This document shows, in pieces, positions 55,070-63,246 of a stretch of 64,000 nt of DNA (within the stretch, counting starts at the first letter, position 1; the number at the start of each line of letters is the position of its first letter). The notes beneath the pieces were generated by a model. That model did no database searches, was not told where the DNA came from, and saw only the letters and a list, made by a program, of their open reading frames with translations. The stretch spans positions 1,484,001 to 1,548,000 of the forward strand of contig NZ_CP133465.1 in the NCBI RefSeq assembly GCF_031191185.1, in the 5' to 3' direction. Source of the stretch: Prevotella nigrescens. Its GTDB lineage: Bacteria > Bacteroidota > Bacteroidia > Bacteroidales > Bacteroidaceae. Position numbers and translations under genes: made by a program.

Positions 55070-56428
55070 ATGGAAAAGACTGATTTAATTATAATCGGTG
55101 CTGGACCTGGAGGTTATCATACCGCCGTGCATGCGGCAAAAGATGGCCTCAAGGTTACTATCATCGAGAAACGAAATCCAGGAGGTACGTGTCTGAACGA
55201 GGGCTGTATACCAACGAAGAGCTTTGCTCACGATGCTGACCTGTATCGTAACCCTTTGTTGTCTTGCGTGGGTGGCGGCAGTGTTAATTTCGCTCGCATA
55301 CAAGAGCGTAAGAACAATGTTATCGCTCAACTTAGTGAAGGCGTAAAGAGTTTGATGTCGATGCCAGGCATTACCTATATTGAAGGTGAAGCAAAGTTTG
55401 TGGATAAGAAAGTAATCGAAGTGAACGGCACACAGATGACAGCCGATAATATTATTATCGCCACAGGTTCGCATGCTCGTTTGCTTCCATTTATCCCTGC
55501 TTTCGACACCCCTGAAGGTGAGCCGTTGAAAGACAAGGTTATGACTTCTACCGAGTTACTTGATATAGACCACGTGCCACAGACAATGGCAATCATTGGT
55601 GCGGGTGTTATCGGACTTGAATTGGCTTCTGCTTTTGAAACCTTCGGCAGTTCGGTTACAGTTATCGAGTTCTTAAAAGAATGTTTGCCTACTATCGATT
55701 CTGATATTGCAAAGCGTTTGCGCAAGACATTAGAAAAACGAGGCATCAATTTCAATATGAATAGCGGTGTGAAGAGCATCGTTGCTACCGACGACAAGAA
55801 GCAAGCGATTGTTACTTTTGAACAAAAGGGACAAGAAAAGCAAGTGGTTGCCGATGTTGTGCTTGTTGCAACAGGACGTGCTGCCAACGTTGAAGGGCTC
55901 GGACTTGAAGCAGCGGGTATCAACTGCATTAAGCAAGGTATTGAAACCAACGAACATTACGAAACCAATGTCCCTGGTGTTTATGCCGTTGGCGATGTTA
56001 ATGGTAAGCAGATGCTTGCCCATGCTGCAAGTTTCCAAGGCACACACGTTATTAATCGCATACTTGGGAAAGAGGATAAGATACGCTTCGACATTATGCC
56101 GGCAGCAGTATTTACCTATCCTGAAGCAGGTTCGGTAGGACTGTCGGAAGATGTTTGCAAGAAAGAAGGCATTCACTACACCGTTAAGAAAGGTTTCTAC
56201 CGCTCTAATGGTAAGGCATTGGCAATGGAAGAAACCGAAGGTATGGTGAAGGTAATGGCAGACGAGAATGGAAAAATACTTGGTTGCCACGTCTTTGGTG
56301 CCCACTCTGCCGACATCGCACAAGAGGTAGCCGTTCTTATGAACAACGATGCAACACTCGCCGACCTTGCCGATATGATTCATATACACCCAACCATTGG
56401 CGAGGTGCTTTATGAAACAATAATTTAG
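55070..56428 (+). CDS. lpdA: Dihydrolipoyl dehydrogenase (L protein)
   Basis: A 452-residue FAD-dependent disulfide oxidoreductase that reoxidises the lipoyl group of the H protein with NAD. The FAD loop is IIGAGPGGYHTAVHA; the redox pair Cys41/Cys46 is in GGTCLNEGCIPTK. The NAD loop is AIIGAGVIGLELASAFE, and the C-terminal HIHPTIGE carries the catalytic His-Glu pair. It closes the operon 20 bp after gcvPB; being here, it is dedicated at least partly to glycine cleavage. No terminator is obvious before the next promoter at 56437. Confidence 0.96.
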   Translation: MEKTDLIIIGAGPGGYHTAVHAAKDGLKVTIIEKRNPGGTCLNEGCIPTKSFAHDADLYRNPLLSCVGGGSVNFARIQERKNNVIAQLSEGVKSLMSMPGITYIEGEAKFVDKKVIEVNGTQMTADNIIIATGSHARLLPFIPAFDTPEGEPLKDKVMTSTELLDIDHVPQTMAIIGAGVIGLELASAFETFGSSVTVIEFLKECLPTIDSDIAKRLRKTLEKRGINFNMNSGVKSIVATDDKKQAIVTFEQKGQEKQVVADVVLVATGRAANVEGLGLEAAGINCIKQGIETNEHYETNVPGVYAVGDVNGKQMLAHAASFQGTHVINRILGKEDKIRFDIMPAAVFTYPEAGSVGLSEDVCKKEGIHYTVKKGFYRSNGKALAMEETEGMVKVMADENGKILGCHVFGAHSADIAQEVAVLMNNDATLADLADMIHIHPTIGEVLYETII

Positions 56429-56436
56429 TGCAAATA

Positions 56437-56467
56437 TTTGGTACATTGAAAAAAAGTACTACCTTTG
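56437..56467 (+). promoter_or_regulatory. Consensus promoter upstream of the ribE leader
   Basis: TTTG (56437-56440), 19 bp, TACCTTTG (56460-56467): an exact consensus, 9 bp past the lpd stop. Confidence 0.82.
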
Positions 56468-56474
56468 TACTTAG

Positions 56475-56739
56475 AAAGGAAAAGCTATAGTCGTATCGAT
56501 TCGATTGGGATAGTCATCAAATAAATCTGAAAACCGAGAAGACTTCTCTTGACAATGGCGGGCCACATAAAACGCATTTCAGCGACTAAACCTTAGGGTC
56601 AGTGGATTACAAAAGCAGAGAGTTCTCTTATCATAGATACTCGGACTTTTCATCACATCATCGATGCGACTTTCTCATAATCCTCTCAAGACGAGGACTA
56701 CAAAAAGGTGGAGTTCCAAAGGAGTTCCACCTTCTTTTT
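56475..56739 (+). ncRNA. Candidate small RNA or attenuated leader before ribE
   Basis: Between the promoter at 56437-56467 and ribE lie about 265 nt that end in a terminator-like hairpin: AAGGTGGA (56705-56712) with TCCACCTT (56726-56733), an inner CC/GG, then CTTTTT. Internal pairings include GAGAAG-A-CTTCTC near 56549-56561, the palindrome CATCGATG near 56659-56666, and CCTC/GAGG near 56683-56697. The frame open across it (56602-56811) runs through the terminator and is not credible. An FMN riboswitch is expected at riboflavin genes, but its conserved core was not found. It is either a free RNA or a leader that controls ribE by attenuation. Confidence 0.45.
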
Positions 56740-56792
56740 GTAGGTAAAGGCATTCCTGCAAAGTTTAATAAAGTTTTTAATAAAAAGGAATT

Positions 56793-57398
56793 ATGTTCTC
56801 TGGAATTGTAGAAGAAATGGCACAAGTAGTTGCCATTGAACGTTATCAAGAAAATATAGACTTCGTTTTAAAGTGTTCGTTTACAAGCGAATTGAAAATA
56901 GACCAAAGCATTGCACACAATGGTGTGTGCCTCACGGTGGTTCGTCTGCAAGGCGAAACCTATACTGTAACCGCTATGAAAGAAACTTTGGACAGGTCGA
57001 ACCTTGCTTTGCTGAAAGTAGGCGACCGTGTAAACGTAGAGCGTTCCATGCTGATGAATGGTCGTTTAGACGGTCATATCGTTCAAGGACACGTAGATGA
57101 GACTGCTCGTTGCGTTGCTATGGAAAATGCAAATGGCAGTACCTATTTCACCTTTGAGTACAAGGACGATGTGGAAATGGCACAGCGAGGCTACTTTACG
57201 GTAGATAAAGGCTCGGTTACAGTCAATGGCGTATCGCTGACAGTGTGCGAACCTACTGCCAATACCTTCAAAGTGGCAATTATTCCCTACACGCTTGAAA
57301 ATACAAACTTTGCCGATATACAAGTTGGCTCGGTTGTAAACCTCGAGTTCGACATACTTGGCAAGTATATAGCAAGGCTCAATAGCTTGTCAAAGTAG
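56793..57398 (+). CDS. ribE: Riboflavin synthase alpha chain
   Basis: A 201-residue trimeric enzyme for the last step of vitamin B2 synthesis: dismutation of two 6,7-dimethyl-8-ribityllumazine molecules. It has two lumazine-binding repeats. The first starts MFSGIVEEMAQVVAIE and includes SIAHNGVCLTV; the second has GHIVQGHVDETA and the matching SVTVNGVSLTV. The VNVERSM segment also fits. Length is standard (200-220). The leader carries a terminator-like hairpin 54 bp before the ATG, so expression may depend on read-through. Confidence 0.96.
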   Translation: MFSGIVEEMAQVVAIERYQENIDFVLKCSFTSELKIDQSIAHNGVCLTVVRLQGETYTVTAMKETLDRSNLALLKVGDRVNVERSMLMNGRLDGHIVQGHVDETARCVAMENANGSTYFTFEYKDDVEMAQRGYFTVDKGSVTVNGVSLTVCEPTANTFKVAIIPYTLENTNFADIQVGSVVNLEFDILGKYIARLNSLSK

Positions 57399-57483
57399 AC
57401 ATTTCGTAAAAGTAAAAACCTATGTCCTGAAATCCGAAATATAGTTTTTTATATACAAGTTATGTATTCTTATAAGGTTGTTG

Positions 57484-57491
57484 TACCTTTG
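57484..57491 (+). promoter_or_regulatory. Promoter -7 box for the TonB-domain gene
   Basis: TACCTTTG lies 18 bp before the ATG at 57509 and 30 bp before the ATG at 57521; the second start leaves a more usual leader. Confidence 0.55.
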
Positions 57492-57508
57492 TTTTATGTA
57501 TAACTAAT

Positions 57509-58009
57509 TTGATTAGATTAATGAAAAGTAATTTTTATTTAAAGAGAATGAGACAGCTCGCATTTATTGTGTTGTTTAGCAGTCTCCCATTAGTATCCGT
57601 GGCACAGACGTCTTCACCCAAGAAAGGAAAATGCAAGGGGTGTGTAACGCAGTCATGCACATCTTCCTGCAAAAAAACTTGCGAGAAAAAGGAACAATGC
57701 GATACTTCTCTCCCCTCACCTTCAACCTTTACGAACAATGTTATAGCATGGATTGATCGGCGAGTGAAATACCCTGTGGAGGCAGCAATGAATGGCCTTC
57801 AGGGTAAAGTGATGGTCCGTTTCGATGTAGAAACCGACGGAACTGTGAGCAACGTATTGGTCACTCATAGCGTAGACCCTCTGTTGGACCGTGAGGCTAT
57901 TCGTGTTATTAGTGAGATGCCCAAGTGGAAACCGGCTGTTGTAGATGGGAAAGCTGTGAAGAAAGAAATGATTTTGCCTGTTGAATTCAGACTGATTGAC
58001 AGGAGATAG
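57509..58009 (+). CDS. Secreted Cys-rich protein with TonB C-terminal domain
   Basis: A 166-residue protein (starts possible at 57509, 57521 and 57548). A signal peptide (MRQLAFIVLFSSLPLVSVAQ) is followed by a 25-residue region with six Cys in a KCKGC, TQSC, SSC, KTC, EQC pattern. Residues about 85-164 form a TonB C-terminal domain (GLQGKVMVRFDVETDGTVSN, VISEMPKWKPAVVDGKAV, ILPVEF). Ordinary TonB is held in the inner membrane by an uncleaved helix; here the helix looks like a cleavable signal, so a free periplasmic or surface form is likely. Function is unknown: a partner of TonB-dependent systems or a redox/metal-binding protein are both open. Confidence 0.85.
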   Translation: MIRLMKSNFYLKRMRQLAFIVLFSSLPLVSVAQTSSPKKGKCKGCVTQSCTSSCKKTCEKKEQCDTSLPSPSTFTNNVIAWIDRRVKYPVEAAMNGLQGKVMVRFDVETDGTVSNVLVTHSVDPLLDREAIRVISEMPKWKPAVVDGKAVKKEMILPVEFRLIDRR

Positions 58010-58130
58010 ACAGTGCTGTAGGAACTGCTATCGGGTAAGTCGGCAGATAAAAGGATGTGCAAATATTTTTTCACACGGTATATCTTGCCTAACATCCTTG
58101 TTATTAACGTATTATAACACCTATTGTTTT

Positions 58131-58203
58131 GCATTCCAAAAGCGGCTGTTTTGCAAGGTAAAAGCGTATGTATTACCGTGCAAAACAGCCGCTTTCGCAA
58201 TGC
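58131..58203. repeat. Palindromic intergenic repeat, GCAAAA family (copy 3)
   Basis: AAAGCGGCTGTTTTGCA pairs perfectly over 17 bp with its complement near 58184-58195. Inside, GGTAA pairs with TTACC; outside, GCATT pairs with AATGC. The whole 73-bp stretch folds into one hairpin. It shares the TTTTGCA core and arm design with 20726-20814 and 25637-25671. The rest of 58010-58341 holds nothing recognisable. Confidence 0.75.
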
Positions 58204-58341
58204 CAAATCGAAATTATCATTTTTAGATAGAAATGTCTTTACAAGTTAAAGGAGTTTTCTCTTCTTTATTTCTCTTGCGTGTTGTTCTATCAGCAGAGTT
58301 TTAAGACTTGCCCAAAAGGTTTCCGTAGTATTCATTTATTT

Positions 58342-58959
58342 TTATTCAATACCCATCAGTTCGCGCCAGCCGCCAAAGGTGAAATGTATATAGTCGGTAA
58401 TGATTTGGTTTATTTCAGTCTCGGTTAGGTCGTTGTGGGTAACAATACATCTAATTACACCTGCCCACAAATCGCAGAGAATGCGAGTGAAGTGTGGCGA
58501 TATATCCGAATTGATATGTGGAAACAGGCTTTTTATACGGGCAAGATAAGTCATTCCGTCGGTATATGTTACCTCCAACAGTTGGTCGAAATAGTCTTCG
58601 AGCGATGTACCGGCAGTTTCAAATATAAGCAAGCGCAGTTCTTTCCGAAAGGGAACAATCAACGAAGATACCTGTTGGCGCATTATCTCATGGTAGAGTT
58701 CATGGTGGAATATGTCGAGCGTTACGTATTCTTCGCCGCCGGTTTTGCTGCGATAATCCTTGAAAGCCTTGAAGAGTGGGGCAAGCACGGCCTTCAGCAG
58801 GTCGTCCTTGCCCTTATAGTAATTATACACATTGCCTACTGCTACTCCGGCTTTGTCGGCTATGTTCTTTATGGACGTATGTCTCACACCGTTTTTCATG
58901 AACTCGCTGCGTGCAACGATGAGTATCCGGTTGCGTATCTCGTCTTTCTGTATTTGCAT
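58342..58959 (-). CDS. TetR/AcrR family regulator
   Basis: A 205-residue repressor-type protein. The N-terminal helix-turn-helix is HTSIKNIADKAGVAVGNVYN, followed by YYKGKDDLLKAVL, the standard TetR recognition-helix end. The C-terminal ligand domain (about 70-205) has no recognised class. The ATG at 58959 (MQIQKDEIRNR) is preferred over 59013, because the longer form overlaps the DUF4374 gene by 11 bp and adds residues outside the fold. It lies last in the minus-strand set with the TonB-dependent receptor, and probably controls it. Confidence 0.9.
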   Translation of the reverse strand: MQIQKDEIRNRILIVARSEFMKNGVRHTSIKNIADKAGVAVGNVYNYYKGKDDLLKAVLAPLFKAFKDYRSKTGGEEYVTLDIFHHELYHEIMRQQVSSLIVPFRKELRLLIFETAGTSLEDYFDQLLEVTYTDGMTYLARIKSLFPHINSDISPHFTRILCDLWAGVIRCIVTHNDLTETEINQIITDYIHFTFGGWRELMGIE

Positions 58960-59002
58960 AGATTTGTAGCCTTTAGTGAGCAATATACATGGATTGGTTG
59001 CA

Positions 59003-60244
59003 TTATTCTGCAAAGCTGTGGAAGAAACTTGGATTTCCCTTTACCTGCATAATTGGTCCTGCTACCTTCTTTGTCGTAGGGTCGTAGGTATAGAAACCAT
59101 TAGCTTTCTTATTGGAACTGCCGAATACAATCAGGTTCTTGTGCTTGGAAATAGCGATACCTTGTGGGTTGGAAATATCCATTCCCTTGATCGTTTCCAT
59201 CGTCTTTTGCTTCAAATCGACTACAACGGGCATGTTGGTAAAGCTTATGTAAGGATTTTCAATACCCTTTGAATCAAGGGCAAACGAATTGATATAGGTA
59301 TAAACTTTCCCGTTACCTGCGTAGTAAAATGTAGAGAAGAAGTCGGCAAACTTCGTTGGCAGTCCTTTTACTTCTGTTTTATCGAGGCGTATGCAGTAGT
59401 CGGGGTCTATCTCGGTAGTGCCGTTCTTGATACGTGCAATACCCCCGTGGAACTGTGGAATGAAGCCGAACGAACCGATACAGTTGATGTAGATGTCGTT
59501 GTTTTCGTCTATAAAGATTGAGCCCGGGTCGATGGGGCGTGTGGCAAAGCTCATTCCCAGCGAGGTGTTTACAATGTGTTTCTCCACCTTATCGGTCTTT
59601 GTGTCTATTACTGCAAGTTCTATATTGTTGCGCGCCGGCATGTATTGAGCGTTCATTTGGTTGAGCCCGACGAAGAGTTTACCGTCTCTTATGACCATTG
59701 ATGCAGGCGAGACGTTTGTATCTGCCTGCTTAAGACCATTCAAATCAATCTCCGCAATGCGTGTCATCGTGGTAGGGTTGAACACTATTATGGTGCCTAA
59801 GCCTTGCAAACTGATGTATGCTTTTTCGCTGTTAAGCTCGACAACACAACAAGCGGCAGCTTTTGGAGGAATTTGCATTGTTCCTTTTTTCTGCCATTTG
59901 CCATCGGCGTATAATCTGTAACAAGCAATCTCAGCTTTTGTATTGCCCATGTAGTCTGGCAGGACATAGATGTTTCCCGATTTTGCAACTATTGGAACAG
60001 TACCAAAACCAACAGGTATAGCATTGCTGTTGTCGTAGTTGCCCGGCACCATATCGGGGAGACTCTGCATGTAAACACTGCCGCTATTTCCCTCGGGGTT
60101 GGTGATGCCTGTGGCAAAGATAATTCCCTTGAAGGCCTTTTCAGTTGGTTTGTTGGGCGTGGGTGTGGGTTCGTCGTTGTGGCTGCATGAGCTTACGAAT
60201 GCCATCATTGCGATGGCGGGAAGGATAAATCTTAAATTTCTCAT
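59003..60244 (-). CDS. DUF4374 surface lipoprotein (beta-propeller type)
   Basis: A 413-residue lipoprotein with lipobox FVSSC followed by SHNDEPTPTP, an acidic tether fitting surface export in Bacteroidetes. The body has repeated strand units such as NSEKAYISLQGLGTIIVFNP, GKLFVGLNQMNAQY and NPQGIAISKHKNLIVFGSS, as in beta-propellers of the DUF4374 family. Such proteins are usually encoded beside a TonB-dependent receptor; as I recall, the Bacteroides xenosiderophore-binding lipoprotein XusB is of this type. Here the receptor gene ends 24 bp upstream. Siderophore or metal-chelate binding is the best guess, not shown. Confidence 0.85.
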   Translation of the reverse strand: MRNLRFILPAIAMMAFVSSCSHNDEPTPTPNKPTEKAFKGIIFATGITNPEGNSGSVYMQSLPDMVPGNYDNSNAIPVGFGTVPIVAKSGNIYVLPDYMGNTKAEIACYRLYADGKWQKKGTMQIPPKAAACCVVELNSEKAYISLQGLGTIIVFNPTTMTRIAEIDLNGLKQADTNVSPASMVIRDGKLFVGLNQMNAQYMPARNNIELAVIDTKTDKVEKHIVNTSLGMSFATRPIDPGSIFIDENNDIYINCIGSFGFIPQFHGGIARIKNGTTEIDPDYCIRLDKTEVKGLPTKFADFFSTFYYAGNGKVYTYINSFALDSKGIENPYISFTNMPVVVDLKQKTMETIKGMDISNPQGIAISKHKNLIVFGSSNKKANGFYTYDPTTKKVAGPIMQVKGNPSFFHSFAE

Positions 60245-60267
60245 TGTTTTATATGTTTATTAATTAA

Positions 60268-62670
60268 TTATTTAAATAGGTATCTCACCTTTATTCCTAT
60301 GTAGCGACCTGGTAAGGGGCGGTTTAATTCAGAAACAATACGACGGTCGGTAAGGTTTTTAACCTTGAAAGTAATTGTCCAACGGTCGTTGCAGAAGCTG
60401 TGTTCCAAGGCTGCGTCCATTGTCATTGAGGTTGGAATTTTGCGTTCTTGGTACTTACTTACCTCAAAATCGTAAAAGTATTGGTGTATATACGAGGCGT
60501 CGAAGAGCAGGCGTGTGTTTTGTCCACTGCCACCAAAGAGGTTTTCCTTGTGCAGTTCGGCACCGAAGTTCGCCAGCAGATAGGGCACGTTGGGAATGCG
60601 CATGTTGCGTGTAGGGTTCTCTACCTCGGTTCCTGGGATTGTTTTTCGGACGTCGCGAAGGTCTTGATAGGTTCCGTTTGCATAGAGATAAAGCAGTGGG
60701 CAGATGTCGCCCTTGGCTTCCAGCTCTATTCCTTTCGTACGTACACTGCCGAAGTTTCGGTAGCGCGCCATGGTTGGAATCATGTCGGGAGTGAAGCGTA
60801 TCATATCTTCCAATTGATTGTAGAAGCCGTTCAGCTCTACTTCTATAAGTCCTCCATCTGTCTTTATGTGGCGATAGAGAAGTCCGAGGTTTACTCCTGA
60901 TGTGCGTTCGGGCTTCAATGCCGGCGAGGCGAGTATGGAATAGCCGTTGCCTATGAGCTCCTCGCTTGTAGGTATGCGCACTTCCGAGTTGAAAGAAGCC
61001 TTCAGCATCAGGTCATTTGTAAATTTATAGCGTATGGCATCGCTGAATCCAATGTAGTTCTTGGACGTTCTCACAGGCTGCGGCTCCTTTACAGAGTAGA
61101 TGTCAATGCTGCGGGAGTGTGACGAAAACAGGAAGTCCTTCAGTGTAAGGGCATTCTGGAAGCGTCCGTTGAAGAGCGTCAGGTCGTACGAAAGTCCTAC
61201 GGTCATCGTCTTCATCTTGCTCGGGAAGTTGGCACGGAAGCCCAACGACTTATCCATCAGCGAGTCGTTAGGGTGCAGGGAGTTATGGTCTGCGTAAATG
61301 TTCAGGTTCAATGCGTGGTGCATATCAATGGTGTAGCCCATGTTGCACTTAACTATTAGCTCGTTAGAACGATTATCTCCATCGGAAGCAAAGTTATTTT
61401 GCTCGCCTCCGAATGGTGATACCGGGGGAAGAACTCTGCCGTCCCAATCGTAACGATGCATGGCTTTGTCGCATAAACCATATTTGCCTATTACATATCC
61501 CGCATCGAAATCAAAATCTAAACCATCTAAAAAGAAGTTCTTACGTTTCAGTGTCAATGCCGTAACATAGCTGGTTGAATGGTTATAAGCCTCACGCACA
61601 TTGAGGTCTATGCCCTGTATTTCCTGTCGCGTTCGTGTCAATACCAGTTCCCATTTTACTTCATCGAACCACCATTTGGTAGCCTTTACCGACATTCCTC
61701 CCATTATTTTCTTGAAACGGTCGTGGTCTCGCTCAACAATACGCCCATCAAGGTTTGCCAAAGCCATTTTATAGTTGTTCTTGGCATACGATATTACGCC
61801 TCCGATGCCAAATTGTAAGCCACTTTTACGGTCGGTACGTTTCAATATAGTCGATAATTGGTGTGTGTTGAACGAACCGACTTCATAGGAGAAGTCAAAG
61901 TAAACAGGTGGATATTCTTTTGTTACAACATTGACTGCGCCACCTAATGCTGACCCACCAAACTTGTAAGGGACAATACCTTTATATACTTCTATGCGTT
62001 CAATTATACTTGTAGGAATATCATTCAAAGCTACGAAGTTGCTGAGTTGCGACATCTGTGTATCGTCAATGAACATTCCCATTCGCTTCCCCTCTAATCC
62101 ACGGACTGATATTCGTGATGCGCTTCCCATGCCACCGGTATTCCTTATGGTAACGCCTACGGTGCGGGCGAGTACATCGTTGATATTGGAGGCTGTGCCC
62201 TGCAGTTGCCGCTGCCCGATAACAGATATGGGCATGGCTGACTCTCTTAGCTTTCGCATCTCGCTGTGGGTGGTTACCGTTACTCCGCCCAGTACGGTTT
62301 CCACCGACCTCATGCGTATGTTGCAACACACACTGTCGCGCAGTGCTACATCGCATCGTTCTGTTCTGTAGCCCAAATACTGGCAGGTCAGTTGCGCCCG
62401 CTTCAGCCCCTGCAGGTTCAGTGTATAGCGCCCGTCGGCATCCGACGCTGTTCCTTTGTTGCCTTTTGCTGCCGACACCCATGCCCCGGCAATGGGTTCG
62501 CCTGTCTGTCCGTCGGTAACCTGTCCGTACACGATGGCTGTCTGTGCCGGAATGGCGAGCGTGCCGAGTAGGAAGAGCAACGCTATGCAGACGAACTTCC
62601 TGCTTTGTAGTGCGCTGGAAATCCTTTCTGTTTTTTCCAATATCCTTCTTTTTGTTCTTTCTTTGTCCAT
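60268..62670 (-). CDS. TonB-dependent outer-membrane receptor
   Basis: An 800-residue receptor. The ATG at 62670 is chosen; the ORF is open to 62808 but that part covers the leader hairpins. A basic stretch and hydrophobic segment (FVCIALLFLLGTLAIPAQ) form the signal peptide. Residues about 50-135 are a CarboxypepD_reg-like domain (VYGQVTDGQTGEPIAGAWVS), about 140-270 the plug (NINDVLARTVGVTIRN, then RISVRGLEGKRMGMFIDD and GSALGGAVNVVTKE), then the 22-strand barrel to LPGRYIGIKVRYLF. No SusD-like partner is present, so it is not a Sus-type glycan system; an iron or siderophore substrate fits the DUF4374 partner. Confidence 0.92.
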   Translation of the reverse strand: MDKERTKRRILEKTERISSALQSRKFVCIALLFLLGTLAIPAQTAIVYGQVTDGQTGEPIAGAWVSAAKGNKGTASDADGRYTLNLQGLKRAQLTCQYLGYRTERCDVALRDSVCCNIRMRSVETVLGGVTVTTHSEMRKLRESAMPISVIGQRQLQGTASNINDVLARTVGVTIRNTGGMGSASRISVRGLEGKRMGMFIDDTQMSQLSNFVALNDIPTSIIERIEVYKGIVPYKFGGSALGGAVNVVTKEYPPVYFDFSYEVGSFNTHQLSTILKRTDRKSGLQFGIGGVISYAKNNYKMALANLDGRIVERDHDRFKKIMGGMSVKATKWWFDEVKWELVLTRTRQEIQGIDLNVREAYNHSTSYVTALTLKRKNFFLDGLDFDFDAGYVIGKYGLCDKAMHRYDWDGRVLPPVSPFGGEQNNFASDGDNRSNELIVKCNMGYTIDMHHALNLNIYADHNSLHPNDSLMDKSLGFRANFPSKMKTMTVGLSYDLTLFNGRFQNALTLKDFLFSSHSRSIDIYSVKEPQPVRTSKNYIGFSDAIRYKFTNDLMLKASFNSEVRIPTSEELIGNGYSILASPALKPERTSGVNLGLLYRHIKTDGGLIEVELNGFYNQLEDMIRFTPDMIPTMARYRNFGSVRTKGIELEAKGDICPLLYLYANGTYQDLRDVRKTIPGTEVENPTRNMRIPNVPYLLANFGAELHKENLFGGSGQNTRLLFDASYIHQYFYDFEVSKYQERKIPTSMTMDAALEHSFCNDRWTITFKVKNLTDRRIVSELNRPLPGRYIGIKVRYLFK

Positions 62671-62711
62671 ATTAGATACAGGGTTTAAAAACGAATAATA
62701 TTCACGAATAT

Positions 62712-62779
62712 TCAAAAATAAAGTGCGCTGCCGGTATGACGGACAGCGCACTTTGCTTGTTTGTGGGCATTGTGCCCAC
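62712..62779 (-). promoter_or_regulatory. Leader of the receptor gene with terminator-like hairpin
   Basis: In minus-strand order: hairpin GTGGGCA/TGCCCAC (62779-62763), then a strong stem AAAGTGCGCTG (plus CCG/CGG inside) at 62754-62720 followed by TATTTTTG. The second is a good intrinsic terminator 42 bp before the ATG. Receptor expression may thus be set by attenuation, or the leader may be released as an RNA of about 130 nt. Confidence 0.55.
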
Positions 62780-62845
62780 CTTTTATATTTTCTTTTCCTT
62801 AGTGTCATCTAAAGCTTTTACACATTCAAAACAGATTATTTGCGT

Positions 62846-62877
62846 GCAAAGATAAAGCTAATATTGCAATTTGCCAA
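62846..62877 (-). promoter_or_regulatory. Promoter of the receptor operon
   Basis: Minus strand TTG (62877-62875), 20 bp, TATCTTTGC (62854-62846). The leader to the ATG at 62670 is about 170 nt. The bases 62878-63185 hold a 71-codon plus-strand frame (63018-63233) without coding character; otherwise nothing is seen. Confidence 0.7.
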
Positions 62878-63185
62878 TACCTAAAAATAGGTAATTCGTA
62901 GTTTCGGGCTCGGTGTCAGTGTTGTGTGTCAAGACTCTTTCTGCACATTTCTACCCATAGTAGAAAGTACTAAGTGCATATCTATTTTGTCAGAATATAT
63001 GCCAGGAAGATTCATCAATGGAAATTCTGGAAACACAAGAAAGAAAAATGAATAAAAAACAAAGAAAAGATGAGAGAACTTACACACTTTTTAGGACACT
63101 ACCCACTACCGAAATCGGTAAAAGGTCATGGACTATCGACAGAGAGGCCTATAACAATACTGCAGAAAGAATAGTGGAAGGGACA

Positions 63186-63225
63186 AAGAAGAGGGCATAT
63201 CGAAAGTCCTATTCGGTATGCCCTC
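63186..63225 (-). terminator. Terminator of the fumarase gene
   Basis: GAGGGCATATCGA (63191-63203) pairs with TCGGTATGCCCTC (63213-63225), one G-U; on the minus strand a TTCTTTG tract follows. It lies 22 bp after the stop. Confidence 0.75.
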
Positions 63226-63246
63226 GCAACTAATAAAGCTGTTTAT

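Noticed and set aside
56475..56739. FMN riboswitch (RFN element) before ribE
   Set aside because: The conserved multi-helix core and the 3' closing sequence were not found, although a leader terminator is present.
62671..62808. N-terminal extension of the TonB-dependent receptor
   Set aside because: The extra 46 codons cover the leader hairpins, precede a normal signal peptide and have no good ribosome-binding site.
63018..63233. 71-codon plus-strand ORF before the fumarase terminator
   Set aside because: No promoter or clear ribosome-binding site; it runs through the fumarase terminator hairpin, and composition is biased to Lys/Arg/Thr.
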